Positions 37,542 through 39,710 of a DNA stretch of 39,710 nt are shown here, in pieces. The position numbers and the translations under genes are program-made. The DNA is from Minisyncoccota bacterium (GTDB taxonomy: Bacteria > Patescibacteriota > Minisyncoccia > UBA6257 > 02-FULL-45-10c): positions 11,977-51,686 of the forward strand of contig JAQURY010000002.1 in assembly GCA_028715395.1 (NCBI GenBank), in the 5' to 3' direction. How positions within the stretch are numbered: the first letter of the stretch is position 1; every line of letters starts with the position of its first letter. The notes under the pieces are model-generated. The model did no database searches. It had not been told where the DNA came from and saw only the letters and a program-made list of their open reading frames with translations.

Positions 37542-38783
37542 TTATTTTACGAGTTTTGCTTTTGGCAGGGGCATTATGAATTTTCCTTTGTATCCGATCT
37601 GGCGTATTTTTTTCATTAATTCTTCGCCGATATGCCAAGACAAAATAAGCAGATATTCCGGCTGGTCTTTGAAAATTTTATTTTCGTCCATTACGGGAAT
37701 ATGGGTGCCCGGAGTGAGAAGCCCGATTTTCGGAGAGCCGGCTTTTTCCACCAAATAATCAAGGATATCTTTATCCAGATGGGTAAAATTAAGCAGGGTA
37801 TTGGCGCGAGCCGGAGAACCGAGGCCGACAACCCGTCCCTTTTTGGCGCATTCCAAAACAAGGCTTACTATGTCTCGTTTGGCGGAAACCGCCCGTTCGG
37901 AGAATTTTTTCAGTTTTTTAGGGTTGTAAAGCCCGATTTTTTCTTCGGCTTGGATAAGCTGTTTGATTCTGGCGGTCTGGGGATGTTTTCCTTTCATCGC
38001 GAAAACCCTGATAGATCCTCCGGCAGCGGAGATTCTTTCGGCGTCGGCGGCGGTGAATCCCGCTTTTGAAAGAAGTTTTACCAGCGGCTTAAGAGTGTAA
38101 AATCTTATGTGTTCGTGATAAACGCAGTCGAATTCCAATTTTTCGAAAGTATCCATAAAATACTGCGATTCGGAAATAAAAATTCCGTCTTTGTCCAAAA
38201 GAGAATGGATTCCGGAAACCAATTCGTCGAGATTGTTAATGTGGGCAAAAACATTGGTAGCGGTAATTAATTTCGCGGGGCCGTATTTTTTGATTATTTT
38301 TTTGACGAGTTTTTTATTGAAGAATTCCTGAATGGTCGGAATTTTATTTTTATTGGCGACTTTGGCGGCGTCGGTCGGTTCAATTCCGAGAACGCGTATA
38401 CCCTTGTCTTTGAATCCCTGGAGCAAGGTGCCGTCGTTTGACCCGATATCGATAACTAGGTCGCCCGGCTTGAGATTATATTTATTCACAACCAAATCGG
38501 TCAGACTGCGGAAATTTCTGACAAGCATATTGGTAAGTCCGGTCCGGTAAGGATAATTTTTAGGAAAAACTATTTTTGGATCAACTATATAATCAAGCTG
38601 GAGTAGGCCGCATTCCGCGCAATAAACGAGATTAAGGGGATAGGTCGCTTCGGCCTGGGTTGTAAGCTGTTCCGGCCGCAAGTAGGCCTGGACTATCGGC
38701 TGGTTGCCGTAGCGCAGGACGGGGATTAATTTTTTCGATTTACAAATTTGGCACTTAATGACGGGACCTGTTATATTTTCCAT
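37542..38783 (-). CDS. Sugar C-methyltransferase-like SAM methyltransferase with N-terminal Zn-binding domain
   Basis: CQICKSKKLIPVLRYGNQPIVQAYL...YCAECGLLQLDY; LVIDIGSNDGTLLQGFKDKGIRVLGIEPT; YHEHIRFYTLKPL; three-domain layout as in NovU/TylCIII-type C-methyltransferases. Confidence 0.88.
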   Translation of the reverse strand: MENITGPVIKCQICKSKKLIPVLRYGNQPIVQAYLRPEQLTTQAEATYPLNLVYCAECGLLQLDYIVDPKIVFPKNYPYRTGLTNMLVRNFRSLTDLVVNKYNLKPGDLVIDIGSNDGTLLQGFKDKGIRVLGIEPTDAAKVANKNKIPTIQEFFNKKLVKKIIKKYGPAKLITATNVFAHINNLDELVSGIHSLLDKDGIFISESQYFMDTFEKLEFDCVYHEHIRFYTLKPLVKLLSKAGFTAADAERISAAGGSIRVFAMKGKHPQTARIKQLIQAEEKIGLYNPKKLKKFSERAVSAKRDIVSLVLECAKKGRVVGLGSPARANTLLNFTHLDKDILDYLVEKAGSPKIGLLTPGTHIPVMDENKIFKDQPEYLLILSWHIGEELMKKIRQIGYKGKFIMPLPKAKLVK

Positions 38784-38827
38784 ATTATATGTAACTGATT
38801 AGGTTTATAATTTGTTTATATTATAAC

Positions 38828-39583
38828 ATGAGGATATTTTTTATCACTTCCAAACTTAATTTTACCAAGTCCGGAGGATCCATCGAGGAATTCGACGTGA
38901 TGATCAGGAACTTAATAAAGCTGGGCAACGAGGTTACGGTGGTCACCACATTTTCTTATTCCAACGACATTTCCCAGCCGCTGCCTTATAAGGTTATTGA
39001 AGAAAACGTCATGAGCAGGCACCTTTTGGGAATTCAGAGGGGAGTTTTTAAGATATTGAAGAAATATGAAAAGCAGGCGGACTTTTTTCATATTGACGGT
39101 CATAATTTTCTTTACGCTGCCGGTCTTTATAGGAGACTGGGCGGCAAAGTTCCGGTTTCGGCTTTTTTCAACAGAGAGCTGTTTGTTTTTCCGGAAAATG
39201 TTTCCACGTTGTTCAGTAAAAACAAAAGGAGCCCCTTTGCCGAGTTAAAAAGAAAAATCCGCTGGTGCGCCGAAAAATATATTGGCATGCCCATTGCCAG
39301 CGGCATAGATATTTATATGTTCACCAATCCGATACTCAGGCAGGTTTACGAGAATTTCGGCCTGAAAAAGGATGAGCATTCTTTTATTATCGGCGACCCG
39401 ATAGAATACCGCGAAATAATGAAACGCAACGGCATTACAGAAAATTTTTACAGGAATCGGGTCAAAGACAGCGGGAAGGTAACTCTTTTTTATTCCAGCC
39501 GGATGGCGCCGGGCAAGGGATTTGATTTGCTGGTAGCGGCTTTTTCCGAAATTAAAAACAAGGAAAACTTCCGCCTGATTCTC
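38828..39583 (+). CDS. GT4-family glycosyltransferase, 3'-truncated at an apparent assembly junction
   Basis: FFITSKLNFTKSGGSIEEFDVMIRNLIKLGNEVTVVTTF; FYSSRMAPGKGFDLLVAAFSEIKNKENFRLIL; the expected GxGP region is missing because sequence character changes at about 39584. Confidence 0.75.
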
Positions 39584-39710
39584 CGATCCGACCACGGCCA
39601 GCGGCACCATCGGGACGCCGAACATCGCCGGTTTCAAGATTGAAGCGCATTGTTCCTCCGGCAAGGTCTGCGTCTTCGGCTGCGAGGGTTTCACGACGCC
39701 AGACGCGTGC
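39584..39710. other. Compositionally foreign right tip (probable chimeric or assembly-overlap sequence)
   Basis: 81 of 127 bases are G/C by hand count (~64%), clearly higher than the sequence just before; the GT4 reading frame loses family motifs here. Confidence 0.65.

Noticed and set aside
39245-39694. 149-aa minus-strand ORF at right end
   Set aside because: Runs across the suspected chimeric junction and opposite the GT4 CDS; it is a composite of two unrelated sequences.
1-39710. Alternative genetic code (TGA = Gly, code 25) as in some Patescibacteria
   Set aside because: TGA is used as a real stop at several junctions (for example ATGA overlaps at 11296-11299 and 12417-12420), so standard code 11 fits.
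1-39710. CRISPR arrays, tRNA/rRNA genes, transposases or integrases
   Set aside because: Intergenic gaps are tiny, no regularly spaced repeats beyond the heptamer tracts were seen, and no recognisable RNA gene or mobile-element protein appears. A covariance-model scan would be needed to exclude a small ncRNA.

Overview
The window looks like part of a compact, AT-leaning bacterial genome; architecture and protein style suggest Patescibacteria/CPR, Parcubacteria-like (inference). It is almost entirely a surface-glycan / glycoprotein biosynthesis locus. Left end: a 5'-truncated PG-binding, Thr-rich, multi-module surface protein followed by a GT-C (ArnT/PMT-like) glycosyltransferase, then a second copy of the same gene pair. 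Downstream: about nine GT4 and four GT2 glycosyltransferases, three more GT-C membrane enzymes, two B12-binding-type radical SAM proteins, an AsnB-like amidotransferase, methyltransferases, nucleotide-sugar enzymes (gmd, UDP-sugar dehydrogenase, SDR epimerase, Gfo/Idh/MocA), a Gmm-like Nudix protein, and a small Fe-S island (IscS, IscU, ferredoxin). No rRNA, tRNA, CRISPR array or transposon was recognised. Main observations: (i) a perfect 127-nt direct repeat joining the contig's left edge to the second surface-protein gene, plus a compositionally foreign ~127-nt right tip, both pointing to assembly-graph edges; (ii) duplicated surface-protein/GT-C pairs with a shared N-terminal module and divergent bodies; (iii) a 7-nt tandem repeat (ACTTATA-like) read as coding sequence at the same structural position in four GT4 genes, inverted in one; (iv) TATAAT-like boxes 5-8 nt before start codons, suggesting leaderless mRNAs, in contrast to gmd, which has a textbook sigma70 promoter with a palindrome in its spacer and a strong Shine-Dalgarno; (v) TTAA-sharing convergent stop codons. 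All functional calls come from reading motifs by eye; no database search was run.
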